Shown here: positions 1 through 9,126 of the stretch, piece by piece
How positions within the stretch are numbered: the stretch's first letter is position 1
Layout: every line of letters starts with the position of its first letter
Source: an uncultured Siphonobacter sp.
Lineage (GTDB): Bacteria > Bacteroidota > Bacteroidia > Cytophagales > Spirosomataceae
DNA length: 64,000 nt
Assembly (NCBI GenBank): GCA_913774715.1
Contig: CAJYHS010000246.1
Coordinates: 1-64,000 of the forward strand
Direction of reading: 5' to 3'
Translations under genes and position numbers: made by a program
Notes under the pieces: generated by a model
Told to the model about the DNA's origin: nothing
What the model saw: the letters and a program-made list of their open reading frames with translations, nothing else
Databases searched by the model: none

Positions 1-65
1 CGTTAAGCCCCGCTCCGCCGATGATACTGGGTTTACCCCCGGGAAAGTAGGTAATCGCCTCCCCC
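1..65 (+). rRNA. rrf: 5S ribosomal RNA, 3' part (5' end outside window)
   Basis: The first ~65 bases match the conserved 3' half of bacterial 5S rRNA: GTTAAGCCC, then CGCCGATGATACTGG, then GGGAAAGTAGGT and a closing C-rich strand that would pair with the missing 5' end. A strong intrinsic terminator follows directly, as expected at the end of an rRNA operon. The 23S and 16S genes would lie to the left of the window. The exact 3' end is uncertain by a few bases. Confidence 0.9.
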
Positions 66-75
66 TTACAACTCC

Positions 76-113
76 GAAGACTCCTGCCGGGATGCAGGAG
101 TCTTCTCCTTTTT
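76..113 (+). terminator. Rho-independent terminator of the rRNA operon
   Basis: A perfect 12-bp stem (GAAGACTCCTGC at 76-87 and its complement at 94-105) encloses a 6-nt loop and is followed by a T-rich run around 107-113. It lies about 10 bases after the 5S rRNA. Confidence 0.9.
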
Positions 114-282
114 ATACCCCCCAAACCTCCTTCACTACTTACCTTAGTACCCCCTCTACTCTATACTATCTTAACACCTTACCTTAATGGCTGTTTGATT
201 TGCCTTTCTGTAATATGTTTTTGTTAATGTTCCTTTAGGATGGTTTGTTAGAAATTCATAATCTTGTCTAAAATGTATTATC

Positions 283-1071
283 ATGATTTTAGACCTCGTT
301 AATAAAAATGCTTTGGTAGGCGGTAGTACTCAAGGATTAGGTTGGGCTACTGCTGTTGAGTTAGCTTTACTTGGAGCTAATGTTACACTGATTGCTCGTA
401 ATGAAGAAAGATTGCAAACGAAAGTTTTGCAATTGCCCAATTCTGGAAATCAGGTGCATAATTATATAGTAGCTGATTTTTCTGATTATACTCAGGTTGA
501 AAGTGCTGTTGGAAAATATCTTCAATCTTTTCCAACATTTCATATTCTTATTAATAATACAGGAGGACCCGCTGGCGGTACTTTATTAGATGCGTCAGTA
601 GAAAGCCTTCAAAAAGCTTTCTCTTCTCATGTCATTTGTAATCAGCTATTGACTCAGTTGTTAGTTCCAGGTATGAAAACAGCTGGTTATGGTCGGATTG
701 TCAATATAATTTCTACTTCGGTCAAAAGTCCCCTTGAAGGGTTAGGTGTATCAAATACCATTCGGGCTGCTGTTGCAAATTGGTCGAAAACATTGGCTAA
801 TGAATTAGGGCCTTTCGGTATTACTATTAATAATGTTCTTCCGGGGTCCATAAATACTGGTCGTTTGGATTCCATTATTAGAAATAAAGCTCAGGCTTCG
901 GGTAGAACAGAAGATGAAATCAGAGATCAGATGGCTAAGGAAATTCCGGCTCGCCGCATTGGTAAGCCTGAAGAATTCGGAGCTGTCGCTGCCTTTTTAT
1001 GTACTCCAGCAGCTTCTTACATCAATGGAATAAACTTGCCTGTCGATGGCGGTCGCCTAGGTTGCTTATAA
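283..1071 (+). CDS. SDR family oxidoreductase with altered catalytic residues
   Basis: A 262-residue Rossmann-fold short-chain dehydrogenase. The nucleotide-binding loop is GGSTQGLG (residues 13-20), so the usual first TG is changed. NNTGG (91-95) and the IISTS strand (142-146) with a candidate catalytic Ser are present, as are the NNVLPG and C-terminal VDGG motifs. Where YxxxK is expected the protein has S157-N-T-I-R161, so both the catalytic Tyr and Lys are replaced. This fits an FabG-like subgroup known to deviate from the catalytic tetrad; its substrate is unknown. The stop lies 3 nt before the LD-carboxypeptidase start, so the two are probably co-transcribed. The reading is AT-richer than the genes further right. 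The SDR fold is sure; the activity is not. Confidence 0.85.
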   Translation: MILDLVNKNALVGGSTQGLGWATAVELALLGANVTLIARNEERLQTKVLQLPNSGNQVHNYIVADFSDYTQVESAVGKYLQSFPTFHILINNTGGPAGGTLLDASVESLQKAFSSHVICNQLLTQLLVPGMKTAGYGRIVNIISTSVKSPLEGLGVSNTIRAAVANWSKTLANELGPFGITINNVLPGSINTGRLDSIIRNKAQASGRTEDEIRDQMAKEIPARRIGKPEEFGAVAAFLCTPAASYINGINLPVDGGRLGCL

Positions 1072-1074
1072 AAT

Positions 1075-2004
1075 ATGTCTCAGTCATTCATTCAACCCGC
1101 TTTTTTAACAAAAGGCGATAAGGTTGCTATTACTGGATTAGCTAGTAAAATAGATTATAACCTTTACATCAAACCAGCCATAGAAAGGCTTCAGGAATGG
1201 GGGTTGCAAGTAGTAACGGGTCAGTCGCTTCATGAAGAGTGGTTTGGCTTTGCCGGAGCTGATGCTATTCGTCAGCATGATTTTCAAACGTTTCTGAATG
1301 ATTCTTCTATTAAAGCTATTTTTTCCGCTCGCGGGGGTTATGGTTCTTCACGTTACCTAGATAAGGTTAACTTTAGTGAATTCAGAAAAAAGCCTAAATG
1401 GATTATTGGATTCTCAGATATTACTGCGGTTCTGTCGCAGGTAGCAGCATTACATATTCAAAGTATTCATGGCCCGATGCCTAAAACTTTTTTTCAGGAT
1501 AAAACGGGATTATCGTTAGAATCGCTTCGCGAGGTTTTATTCGGGGAACTTGTTGGTTACGCATTTGAGCCCCATAAGCTTAATCGCTTAGGTCATACCG
1601 AAGGAATCGTATTTGGCGGAAACTTGTGCTTACTGGCTCACTTACTTGGGTCGCGATCGGACGTTGATACGGCTGGTAAAATACTATTTCTGGAAGACGT
1701 GGATGAATACCATTATTCAGTGGATCGATTAATAGTTCAGCTCAAGCGGGCTGGAAAGCTGGATCGGCTGAATGGGTTATTAGTCGGCAGTTTTTCAGAT
1801 ATGAAAGATAAGGCTGAAGATTTCGGTATGAATGCTTACGAAATTATACAGCATTGGACTCAAGAATATGATTATCCTATAGCCTATGGCCTTGGAATTG
1901 GGCATGAAGCTAGAAACCTGGCCATGCCCATTGGTAGGAAAGTAGATTTGTTAATTTCTGAAGATTCGGTGCAGCTAACTTTTTTAAACGAGGAGCATCG
2001 TTAG
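1075..2004 (+). CDS. ldcA: LD-carboxypeptidase (peptidase family S66)
   Basis: 309 residues, usual for the family. LD-carboxypeptidases cleave the terminal D-Ala from murein tetrapeptides during peptidoglycan recycling. The catalytic set is visible: Ser114 in GFSDIT (112-117), Glu207 in LEDVDE and His277 in GIGHEA, with the conserved RGGYGS loop near 86-91. No signal peptide is seen, so a cytoplasmic recycling role is likely. It follows the SDR gene after 3 nt, suggesting one transcript. Its 3' end overlaps the convergent UbiA gene by 21 nt. Confidence 0.9.
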   Translation: MSQSFIQPAFLTKGDKVAITGLASKIDYNLYIKPAIERLQEWGLQVVTGQSLHEEWFGFAGADAIRQHDFQTFLNDSSIKAIFSARGGYGSSRYLDKVNFSEFRKKPKWIIGFSDITAVLSQVAALHIQSIHGPMPKTFFQDKTGLSLESLREVLFGELVGYAFEPHKLNRLGHTEGIVFGGNLCLLAHLLGSRSDVDTAGKILFLEDVDEYHYSVDRLIVQLKRAGKLDRLNGLLVGSFSDMKDKAEDFGMNAYEIIQHWTQEYDYPIAYGLGIGHEARNLAMPIGRKVDLLISEDSVQLTFLNEEHR

Positions 2005-2880
2005 AACTCCTGCCATCATGATATACTTGCAAAGAGAACTTAGAAAAGAGAAATCCTGCTTAGTATCGGCATAAAAAAGTCGATACGCTACGAAAAGAAT
2101 AGGAATAGATATAACCATGAAAATATAAGCCAGCGTAGGAGCGTGCAAAGGCTTAGTCATGGAAAAAAGAGTAATGAGGAATAAAGTGATCAGACCTAGT
2201 AAAAAATATTTCGTACGCACCAGTCCCCATCGAATAGGTAAGGTTTGACAGCCAAAACTTGCGTCGCCCTTTACATCCTCCATATCCTTAATGATTTCCC
2301 GGATTAATGAAATCGTAAAGGCAAATAGGGCATAGATATATACTTCACGTTCATTGATCTGATAATGTACAGCCAGAATAATTAAGGAAAGGGCTGTCAG
2401 GAAAGCTACCATGAGGTTACCCCAAAAGGGTAATCTCTTCAGATGGTTCGAATAAATCCAGAGAAAAAAGAAGGCACAGGTATTAATTACAAAAACTTTT
2501 TTATCGACTAATCCTCCCGCCACAATTCCCAGGAAATTGAGAAAAAGATTAATCCCCATAGCTACCCGTCTTTTCAGATAACGACCGATAATCACCTGAT
2601 CGGGCTTGTTAATGAGGTCAATTTTAATGTCATAGTAGTCATTGATAATATAACCCGCTGCAGCGATACAGGTAGTAGAGAAGATTAACCAGAATAAATG
2701 TTTATCCAGAAAGCCTTCATACCAAGCCGTTTCAGGATGAATCAAACAGGCATACACCAGATATTGAGTAATGGCCAGAATGAGTAAATTCGGCCAGCGA
2801 ATCAGACGCAGGAATCCACTAATAATTTGGTTAGTAGTAGGTTTGGGTTTATGACGCATACTGCGAGTGGCTTCTAACAA
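1984..2880 (-). CDS. UbiA-family prenyltransferase (geranylgeranylglycerol-phosphate type)
   Basis: A 298-residue polytopic membrane protein with about eight hydrophobic segments. Both Asp-rich prenyl-diphosphate/Mg binding motifs are present: NDYYDIKID (80-88) and DMEDVKGD (199-206). In Bacteroidota, proteins of this type near bshA are usually annotated as geranylgeranylglycerol-phosphate geranylgeranyltransferases. A role on another prenyl acceptor, such as a quinone or heme precursor, cannot be excluded from sequence alone. It could start at 2880 or at the Met at 2859. It is divergent from bshA, with 137 bp between starts, and its end overlaps ldcA. Confidence 0.85.
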   Translation of the reverse strand: MLEATRSMRHKPKPTTNQIISGFLRLIRWPNLLILAITQYLVYACLIHPETAWYEGFLDKHLFWLIFSTTCIAAAGYIINDYYDIKIDLINKPDQVIIGRYLKRRVAMGINLFLNFLGIVAGGLVDKKVFVINTCAFFFLWIYSNHLKRLPFWGNLMVAFLTALSLIILAVHYQINEREVYIYALFAFTISLIREIIKDMEDVKGDASFGCQTLPIRWGLVRTKYFLLGLITLFLITLFSMTKPLHAPTLAYIFMVISIPILFVAYRLFYADTKQDFSFLSSLCKYIMMAGVLTMLLV

Positions 2881-3017
2881 TTTAGGATAACCTTTAATAC
2901 GGAAACGAGTAACCTAAAAATTACTTGATGTGGGTTCAAAATTAATAGACGAGAGTCTGCTTCTACGAAACCAACCTTTAAATCATTCTGTTGTACCTCT
3001 GACTAAATGTTATCACT

Positions 3018-4169
3018 ATGAATATCGGCATTGTGTGCTATCCAACGTTTGGTGGAAGCGGAGTTGTAGCCACTGAGTTAGGAAAAGCACTCGCCAAAAA
3101 TGGGCATCGCGTTCACTTCATCACTTACAGCCAGCCCCCGAGGTTAGATTTTTTCAATGAAAACGTCTTTTATCACGAAGTTTTCATTCCCTCGTATCCT
3201 CTGTTTCAGCACCCGCCCTATGAATTGGCCCTTTCCAGTAAAATGGTTGAAGTCGTCAAAAATCATAATCTGGATTTGTTGCATGTGCATTATGCCATTC
3301 CGCACGCTTCGGCAGCTTATATGGCTAAGCAAATTCTAAAGACTCAGGGTATTCACATCCCTATTATTACCACACTGCATGGAACAGACATTACTTTAGT
3401 TGGTAAAGATCCTTCTTTCGAACCCGTAGTTACCTTCAGTATTAATGCTTCTGACGGAGTTACGACCGTTTCTGAAAGCTTAAAGCAGGATACATATGAT
3501 CAGTTTCCCATTGAGCGGGATATTGAGGTGATTCCTAACTTTATTGATCTGGAGCGTTTCCGCAAGCAGAAAAAAGACCACTTCAAAACGGCCATCGCTC
3601 CCAATGGCGAAAAGATATTAGTTCACACTTCGAATTTCCGGAAAGTAAAACGCATCGAAGATATTCTTCAGATGTTTGCCATTTTGCGGCAACAGATTTG
3701 TGTAAAGTTATTACTAATTGGTGATGGTCCTGAGCGGGTAGGTTTGGAAAAACTTTCTCGTGAACTGGGGATCAGTGCAGATGTTCGTTTTCTAGGCAAA
3801 CTTGATGCTATTGAAGAAGTACTTTCCATTGCTGACGTATTCGTTATGCCGTCGGAGAAAGAAAGTTTTGGTTTGGCCGCACTAGAAGCTATGGCTTGTG
3901 AAGTACCCGTGATTTCTTCCGATGCCGGAGGCATTCCTGAAGTTAATATTCCTGGGAAAACGGGGTTTCTTTCAGCCATTGGTGATTATGAGGATATGGC
4001 TGAAAAAGCAGCGATTATTCTTCAGGATGATCAGTTACCCATTTTCAGAGCTAATGCCCTGGCTCGGGCCAAAGAATTTGACATTACTATTATTCTTCCG
4101 CGGTATGAATTTTTCTACGAAAAGATTCTTAAGCAAACCAGGGTGTCGGGGTATGAGGTAGCCGAATAG
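3018..4169 (+). CDS. bshA: N-acetyl-alpha-D-glucosaminyl L-malate synthase
   Basis: 383 residues, GT-B fold family 4 glycosyltransferase. The N-terminus MNIGIVCYPTFGGSGVVA is the BshA signature, followed by LHVHYAIPHA and HGTDITLVG in the acceptor domain. The C-terminal domain carries PSEKESFGLAALEAMA with the conserved E-x7-E. BshA joins UDP-GlcNAc to L-malate in the first step of bacillithiol synthesis. No bshB or bshC lies in the window. The next gene starts 46 nt downstream on the same strand, so co-transcription is possible. Confidence 0.95.
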   Translation: MNIGIVCYPTFGGSGVVATELGKALAKNGHRVHFITYSQPPRLDFFNENVFYHEVFIPSYPLFQHPPYELALSSKMVEVVKNHNLDLLHVHYAIPHASAAYMAKQILKTQGIHIPIITTLHGTDITLVGKDPSFEPVVTFSINASDGVTTVSESLKQDTYDQFPIERDIEVIPNFIDLERFRKQKKDHFKTAIAPNGEKILVHTSNFRKVKRIEDILQMFAILRQQICVKLLLIGDGPERVGLEKLSRELGISADVRFLGKLDAIEEVLSIADVFVMPSEKESFGLAALEAMACEVPVISSDAGGIPEVNIPGKTGFLSAIGDYEDMAEKAAIILQDDQLPIFRANALARAKEFDITIILPRYEFFYEKILKQTRVSGYEVAE

Positions 4170-4215
4170 TGGGATAAATCCTGATTTCCAGCGGTCTTTT
4201 TCAACCTATAAGCGT

Positions 4216-5553
4216 ATGAATTATTCAGGTATTCCCAAGACGTCCCAAAAACGGGTAGTAATCATCGGTGCTGGCTTTGGTGGCTTAGCTTTAGCTCGTA
4301 AACTGGCCAAGCACACCGATATACAAACCGTTTTACTCGATAAGAATAACTTTCACCAGTTTCAGCCGCTATTTTATCAGGTAGCAATGGCTGGACTGGA
4401 GCCTAGCTCCATTGCTTTTCCACTGCGAAAAGTTTTTCAGAGTCTGGCGAATGTTCACATTCGGGTTACGCAGGTCGAGCATATTGATACTGATCATCGA
4501 TTGGTACATACATCAACGATGGGCGATATCAGTTACGATTTCCTCGTCATTGCGGCGGGAGCGGAGACGAATTTTTTCGGCATGAAGAATATCATTGAGC
4601 GGGCCTTACCCATGAAATCCGTGGGAGAAGCTCTGGCTCTTCGAAATCGTATGCTGGAAAACTTCGAACGGGCTTTGATTTCGGACGACATGGACGAGCG
4701 TCAGGGGTTAATGAATGTCGTCGTCGTAGGAGGTGGACCCACAGGTGTGGAGTTATCCGGGACACTAGCGGAAATGAAGATGCATATTCTTCCCAAAGAT
4801 TATCCAGAGCTGGACTTTCGGCAGATGCAGATATATCTGGTCGAGTCGGGAGCTGAGTTACTTGGACCTATGTCACGCGAGTCACAGGTAAAATCGGAAC
4901 AGTATCTGAGAAAATTGGGCATTAATGTAATGCTTAATAACCGGGTAACTGACTTTGATGGAAAATTTGTCTATCTGCTGGATGGTAATAAATTAAGAAC
5001 GGATAATCTGGTCTGGACAGCGGGAGTAAAAGCCAGAACTTTTGAAGGCATTCCTAACGAAGTATTAGGCCGGGGGGGACGAATGAAAACCAATGAATTC
5101 TGTCAGGTGGAAGGCTATGAAAATATTTTCGCTATTGGCGACATCGCTTTGGTTGGGGGGGATGATAAGTTTCCCAATGGGCACCCTCAATTAGCCCAGC
5201 CAGCCATTCAGCAAGGTAAATTACTGGGAGATAATCTGGTAAGGTTAGTGAAAAAAGAATCACTGAAACCCTATAAATACAAAGATTTAGGCTCGATGGC
5301 AACCGTGGGCCGAAATCTGGCTGTGGTGGATTTACCCTTCTGGAAATTCCAGGGATTCTTTGCGTGGTTAACCTGGATGTTTGTTCACCTCATGTCGATT
5401 GTGGGCGTAAAAAACCGGCTGTTGACGCTTATTAACTGGGTTTGGAACTACATTACCTACGATCAATCCCTGCGATTAATCATTCGGTCCAAAGAACCTG
5501 ACGTGAAGTCACAACCGCAGGAAGCCGAGCCTACACCGATTAATCCCTCATAA
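4216..5553 (+). CDS. ndh: Type II NADH dehydrogenase (NDH-2)
   Basis: 445 residues. The FAD-binding GAGFGG (18-23) follows the VVIIG strand, and a second Rossmann motif, VVVVGGGPTGVE, lies near 168-179 for NADH. The segment AIGDIALV precedes the conserved PQLAQPAIQQG motif typical of NDH-2. The C-terminus has hydrophobic/amphipathic stretches (WKFQGFFAWLTWMFVHLM) that would attach it to the inner face of the membrane. It would pass electrons from NADH to menaquinone without pumping protons. The last 20 residues are a Pro/Glu-rich tail. Confidence 0.93.
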   Translation: MNYSGIPKTSQKRVVIIGAGFGGLALARKLAKHTDIQTVLLDKNNFHQFQPLFYQVAMAGLEPSSIAFPLRKVFQSLANVHIRVTQVEHIDTDHRLVHTSTMGDISYDFLVIAAGAETNFFGMKNIIERALPMKSVGEALALRNRMLENFERALISDDMDERQGLMNVVVVGGGPTGVELSGTLAEMKMHILPKDYPELDFRQMQIYLVESGAELLGPMSRESQVKSEQYLRKLGINVMLNNRVTDFDGKFVYLLDGNKLRTDNLVWTAGVKARTFEGIPNEVLGRGGRMKTNEFCQVEGYENIFAIGDIALVGGDDKFPNGHPQLAQPAIQQGKLLGDNLVRLVKKESLKPYKYKDLGSMATVGRNLAVVDLPFWKFQGFFAWLTWMFVHLMSIVGVKNRLLTLINWVWNYITYDQSLRLIIRSKEPDVKSQPQEAEPTPINPS

Positions 5554-5589
5554 TTCGAAATTTAGGATACGATAAAGAGTGTTTGGCCG

Positions 5590-5597
5590 TACCTTTG
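5590..5597 (+). promoter_or_regulatory. Bacteroidota -7 box upstream of fatty acid hydroxylase
   Basis: TACCTTTG matches TAnnTTTG and lies 49 nt before the hydroxylase start. No TTTG at the ideal -33 spacing was found, so this is only a half-site match. Confidence 0.45.
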
Positions 5598-5646
5598 CCG
5601 TAATTAGTAATACATCTTTCTACACCATTTCAGTTTTTGTGTAGCC

Positions 5647-6303
5647 ATGGAACCACAGAAAATTAAGCCGAAAAATAACGGCAGTAAGCAACTCTTCGAT
5701 AACCCTATTCTGGAAGCTCTCTCCAGAACTCACATTTCCATCCCCGTATCCATGTTCTTTATTTTGGGTGGCGTTTTGGGTTGGTATGCATTCACTCATA
5801 CGGATTTATCCAACTGGGCCATTGGAACTTTATTCTTCACGGGAGTAATAGCTTTTACTTTCGTTGAATACTGGATGCACCGCAGCGTGTACCATATTGA
5901 ACCTACTACACCCGCACGGGCCAAGTTTCAGTATACCACACACGGCGTTCACCACGAATATCCAAAAGATAAGAGTCGTTTGGCCATGCCTCCAATTCTG
6001 GCAGCTATCATTGCCGGAACTTTATTCCTGATTTTCTTCCTGATTATGGGTGAAGCGGCGTATGCCTTCTTCCCTGGCTTTATCTGGGGTTACGCAGGGT
6101 ATTTGCTGGTTCATTATTGCGTTCACGCCTATGCACCGCCTAAAAATTTCCTGAAGCATTTATGGATTAATCATGCCATCCACCATTACAAAGATGGTAA
6201 TGTAGTGTTTGGTGTTTCTTCACCTTTATGGGATTATGTGTTTAATACCATGGATGATAAACATCAGAAAAAAGATACCAGTAAAGCGATGGAAACGCTT
6301 TAA
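5647..6303 (+). CDS. Fatty acid hydroxylase / sterol desaturase family membrane enzyme
   Basis: 218 residues, with hydrophobic segments around 31-50, 58-75, 115-135 and 140-155. The di-iron His clusters are all present: H78-x4-H83, H99-x2-H102-H103, H156-x3-H160 and H176-x2-H179-H180. The order and spacing resemble fatty acid 2-hydroxylases of the sphingolipid pathway, so hydroxylation of a ceramide or fatty acyl chain is the best guess (inference). It stands alone with its own -7 box and is followed by an intrinsic terminator. Confidence 0.85.
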   Translation: MEPQKIKPKNNGSKQLFDNPILEALSRTHISIPVSMFFILGGVLGWYAFTHTDLSNWAIGTLFFTGVIAFTFVEYWMHRSVYHIEPTTPARAKFQYTTHGVHHEYPKDKSRLAMPPILAAIIAGTLFLIFFLIMGEAAYAFFPGFIWGYAGYLLVHYCVHAYAPPKNFLKHLWINHAIHHYKDGNVVFGVSSPLWDYVFNTMDDKHQKKDTSKAMETL

Positions 6304-6328
6304 GCTTTCCTGAACTTTTCATAAGCAG

Positions 6329-6359
6329 CGAGTCGTTCTAAGGTAGAGCGACTCGTTTT
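6329..6359 (+). terminator. Terminator after fatty acid hydroxylase
   Basis: The hairpin pairs CGAGTCG (6329-6335) with CGACTCG (6349-6355), and the stem can extend with TTCT/AGAG pairs. It is followed by TTTT. It lies 25 nt after the hydroxylase stop. Confidence 0.75.
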
Positions 6360-6392
6360 GCTATTTATAGACGGCTTAAAATTTCTAAATGG

Positions 6393-6400
6393 TACTTTTG
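6393..6400 (+). promoter_or_regulatory. -7 box of the recJ-lptB unit
   Basis: TACTTTTG is an exact TAnnTTTG match, placing transcription start near 6405-6408. That is downstream of the possible TTG start at 6358 and about 23 nt before the ATG at 6430. It therefore decides the recJ start. Confidence 0.55.
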
Positions 6401-6429
6401 CCGTCTGGTTTCTTCGTTATTTTGTACGT

Positions 6430-8145
6430 ATGGTTGAGAAGCGTTGGTCCTATCAGAAACTCCCGGTTACTTCTGAAGATAAGCAAGCTGTTGAGTCGTT
6501 GGCTCAGGCAATTAATGTAAATTCTTTTTTAGCTACGTTGCTCTGGCAACGGAACATTCGGGAATTTGGTAGTGCAAAGTCATTTTTCAGGCCTCAACTT
6601 GACGAATTACACGATCCGATGTTAATGAAAGACATGGATCGGGCAGTGGAACGATTATCGCTAGCACTGGATCGTGGTGAGAAAATCCTAATTTATGGTG
6701 ATTACGACGTGGATGGAACCACATCCGTAGCCTTATTTTATGGGTATCTGAAAACCTTCTACGATCATCTGGAATTTTATATTCCGGATCGCTACAAAGA
6801 GGGGTATGGCGTACAGAAACCGGGCATTGCTTATGCGGCTGAAAATGGGTTTACTCTTATTGTCACCCTAGACTGTGGCATTAAGTCCGTCGAGTTAGTG
6901 GCAGAAGCTAAAAGTTTAGGGATTGACTTTATTATCTGCGATCACCACCGACCGGGTGATGTAATCCCTGAGGCAGTAGCTGTATTAGATCCCAAAAGAG
7001 CTGATTGTCCGTACCCGTTTAAGGAGTTAACGGGGTGTGGAGTTGGGTTTAAATTACTACAGGCCTATAACCAGTATCATCAAATCCCGACGGATACTTT
7101 GTTTGAATACCTGGATTTGCTCGCCATCAGTATTGCTGCCGATATTGTCCCCATTACCGGAGAAAACCGGATTCTGGCTTATTATGGATTAAAGCAACTC
7201 AATGCCGCCCCCCGAACGGGTTTGAGAACTCTTATTAAATCCGCTTCGCTCAAATTACCGCTGGATATTACTAACGTAGTGTTCGGTATCAGTCCTCGCA
7301 TTAATGCAGCCGGACGGATCAAACATGCTTACGATGCGGTTAACCTGCTTCTTTGCGAAGACGAAAACGAAGCCGAAGAATTTGCCCGAATTATTAATAC
7401 CCATAATACCGACCGTCGTCAGTTTGATACGCGTATTACCCAGGAAGCCTTAACGATGATTGAAACCGATGAATGGTTAAAATCAGCAAAGTCTACGGTA
7501 TTATTTAAGAATGACTGGAATAAGGGAGTGGTTGGAATTGTAGCGAGTCGTTGCATTGAACAATATTACCGTCCTACCATTATATTAACTGAATCCAATG
7601 AAAAGGCAGCGGGTTCGGCTCGTTCGGTTCCGGGTTTTGATGTGTATGAAGCCATTGAAGCTTGCTCAGATTTACTCGAACAATACGGCGGGCATATGTA
7701 CGCGGCTGGACTAACTCTGAAAGTAGAAAACGTACCAGCTTTTCAACGACGTTTTGAAGAAGTAGTTTCCAGAAAAATTCAAAAAGAGCATTTAAGTCCG
7801 CTTGTCGATGTAGATATGAAGTTACCCATATCTGCTATCAACGATAAATTTCACGGTATTATCAGTCAAATGGGGCCTTTCGGACCTGAGAATATGACGC
7901 CGATCTTCGTAGCTGAGCAGGTTCAGTTGTACGGTACACCTCGGATATTAAAAGAGAAACATCTCAAAATGGACGTGCGTCAAAACGGATCACAGGTATT
8001 CTCCTGCATTGGTTTTGGAATGGCACACTTTTACGAGAAATTACTGACAGGTCGTCCGTTTGATTTATGCTATCAGGTAGAAATCAATGAATTTCAGGGC
8101 AAACGAACCTTACAATTACAGATTAAGGATATTAAATTCAGCTAG
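6430..8145 (+). CDS. recJ: Single-stranded-DNA-specific exonuclease RecJ
   Basis: 571 residues from the ATG at 6430, the normal RecJ length. The frame stays open upstream to a TTG at 6358, but that part contains the promoter -7 box and the terminator of the gene before. DHH-family metal-binding motifs are visible: [16 protein letters not shown] and CDHHRPGD, followed by the DHHA1 domain with GVVGIVASR and GGHMYAAGL. RecJ is a 5'-3' single-strand exonuclease in RecF-type recombination and repair. lptB begins 19 nt after the stop, so they probably share a transcript. Confidence 0.95.
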   Translation: MVEKRWSYQKLPVTSEDKQAVESLAQAINVNSFLATLLWQRNIREFGSAKSFFRPQLDELHDPMLMKDMDRAVERLSLALDRGEKILIYGDYDVDGTTSVALFYGYLKTFYDHLEFYIPDRYKEGYGVQKPGIAYAAENGFTLIVTLDCGIKSVELVAEAKSLGIDFIICDHHRPGDVIPEAVAVLDPKRADCPYPFKELTGCGVGFKLLQAYNQYHQIPTDTLFEYLDLLAISIAADIVPITGENRILAYYGLKQLNAAPRTGLRTLIKSASLKLPLDITNVVFGISPRINAAGRIKHAYDAVNLLLCEDENEAEEFARIINTHNTDRRQFDTRITQEALTMIETDEWLKSAKSTVLFKNDWNKGVVGIVASRCIEQYYRPTIILTESNEKAAGSARSVPGFDVYEAIEACSDLLEQYGGHMYAAGLTLKVENVPAFQRRFEEVVSRKIQKEHLSPLVDVDMKLPISAINDKFHGIISQMGPFGPENMTPIFVAEQVQLYGTPRILKEKHLKMDVRQNGSQVFSCIGFGMAHFYEKLLTGRPFDLCYQVEINEFQGKRTLQLQIKDIKFS

Positions 8146-8164
8146 AAGGCTTAGAGATAAAAAA

Positions 8165-8899
8165 ATGATTCTTCGCACAGAAAATCTGATTAAGAAATAC
8201 GGACAGAGACTGGTCAATGATAATGTGAGTTATCAGGTGGCTCAGGGAGAAATTGTCGGTTTGCTGGGCCCTAACGGAGCGGGTAAGACGACATCTTTCT
8301 ACATGGCAACGGGTCTGGTAAAACCTAACAGTGGAAAAGTATATCTGGATAATCTGGATGTAACGAATCTACCAATGTACAAACGGGCTCGTCTGGGTGT
8401 GGGTTACCTGGCTCAGGAGGCTTCCGTTTTCCGTAGTCTGACGGTAGAAGAGAATATTCTGGCCGTGCTGGAACTTCGGGGCGGCATGAACAAAGTCGAG
8501 CGACACGAGAAAATGGAGTCGTTACTCGAAGAATTGAGCTTGACGCACGTTCGTAAAAACAAAGGGCAGGTATTATCTGGTGGAGAGCGTCGCCGGACCG
8601 AAATTGCCCGGAGTCTGGCAGTAGATCCTAAATTCATTCTGCTGGATGAACCCTTCGCCGGAGTAGATCCTATTGCCGTAGAAGAGATTCAGGGCATTGT
8701 CGCCAAGTTAAAATACCGCAACATTGGGATATTAATCACGGATCACAACGTAGATGAAACCTTATCCATCACGGATCGGGCTTACCTGTTGTTCGAAGGG
8801 AAAATTTTACGTTCAGGTACGCCAGAAGAACTAGCCGCTGACCCCGTGGTTCGTCGCGTGTATCTGGGTAAGCACTTCGAATTAAAGCGAAAAATTTAA
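8165..8899 (+). CDS. lptB: LPS export ABC transporter ATP-binding protein
   Basis: 244 residues. Walker A is GPNGAGKTT, the Q-loop [10 protein letters not shown], the signature LSGGERRR, Walker [13 protein letters not shown] and the switch ITDHNV. The EASVFR segment is typical of LptB rather than of a generic ABC ATPase. LptB drives LptFG to pull lipopolysaccharide from the inner membrane toward the Lpt bridge. The ATG at 8165 was chosen because it gives the family N-terminus; an in-frame ATG at 8087 lies inside recJ. A hairpin follows at 8921-8943. Confidence 0.95.
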   Translation: MILRTENLIKKYGQRLVNDNVSYQVAQGEIVGLLGPNGAGKTTSFYMATGLVKPNSGKVYLDNLDVTNLPMYKRARLGVGYLAQEASVFRSLTVEENILAVLELRGGMNKVERHEKMESLLEELSLTHVRKNKGQVLSGGERRRTEIARSLAVDPKFILLDEPFAGVDPIAVEEIQGIVAKLKYRNIGILITDHNVDETLSITDRAYLLFEGKILRSGTPEELAADPVVRRVYLGKHFELKRKI

Positions 8900-8920
8900 G
8901 ATAATACTAACAGCTACACT

Positions 8921-8943
8921 GATGCCAGCTTTCTGCTGGCATC
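8921..8943 (+). terminator. Hairpin after lptB
   Basis: A perfect 9-bp stem (GATGCCAGC / GCTGGCATC) with a 5-nt loop lies 21 nt after the lptB stop. There is no T-run, so it may be an mRNA 3' stabiliser rather than a true terminator. A related TGCCAGC-loop-GCTGGCA hairpin occurs at 18782-18801. Confidence 0.5.
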
Positions 8944-9114
8944 GGCCATTAATAAGCTTAATTGATTTTAGAATTAATACCGAATTACCTGAATAAAGGA
9001 AATTAATTTCTGAAATAGGTAATACAACTCAATCGGGTTATAAAAGAATAGTTACCTCTTAGAAAACTCCAAACTCAAAAGCCCAAACGCTAGGCACATT
9101 TCACAAAATCGCCC

Positions 9115-9122
9115 TACCTTTG
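9115..9122 (+). promoter_or_regulatory. -7 box directly before purM
   Basis: TACCTTTG matches TAnnTTTG. Its last base is only 4 nt before the A of the purM ATG (9127), so transcription would begin at or within the start codon. This implies a leaderless or nearly leaderless mRNA. Confidence 0.5.
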
Positions 9123-9126
9123 CACC

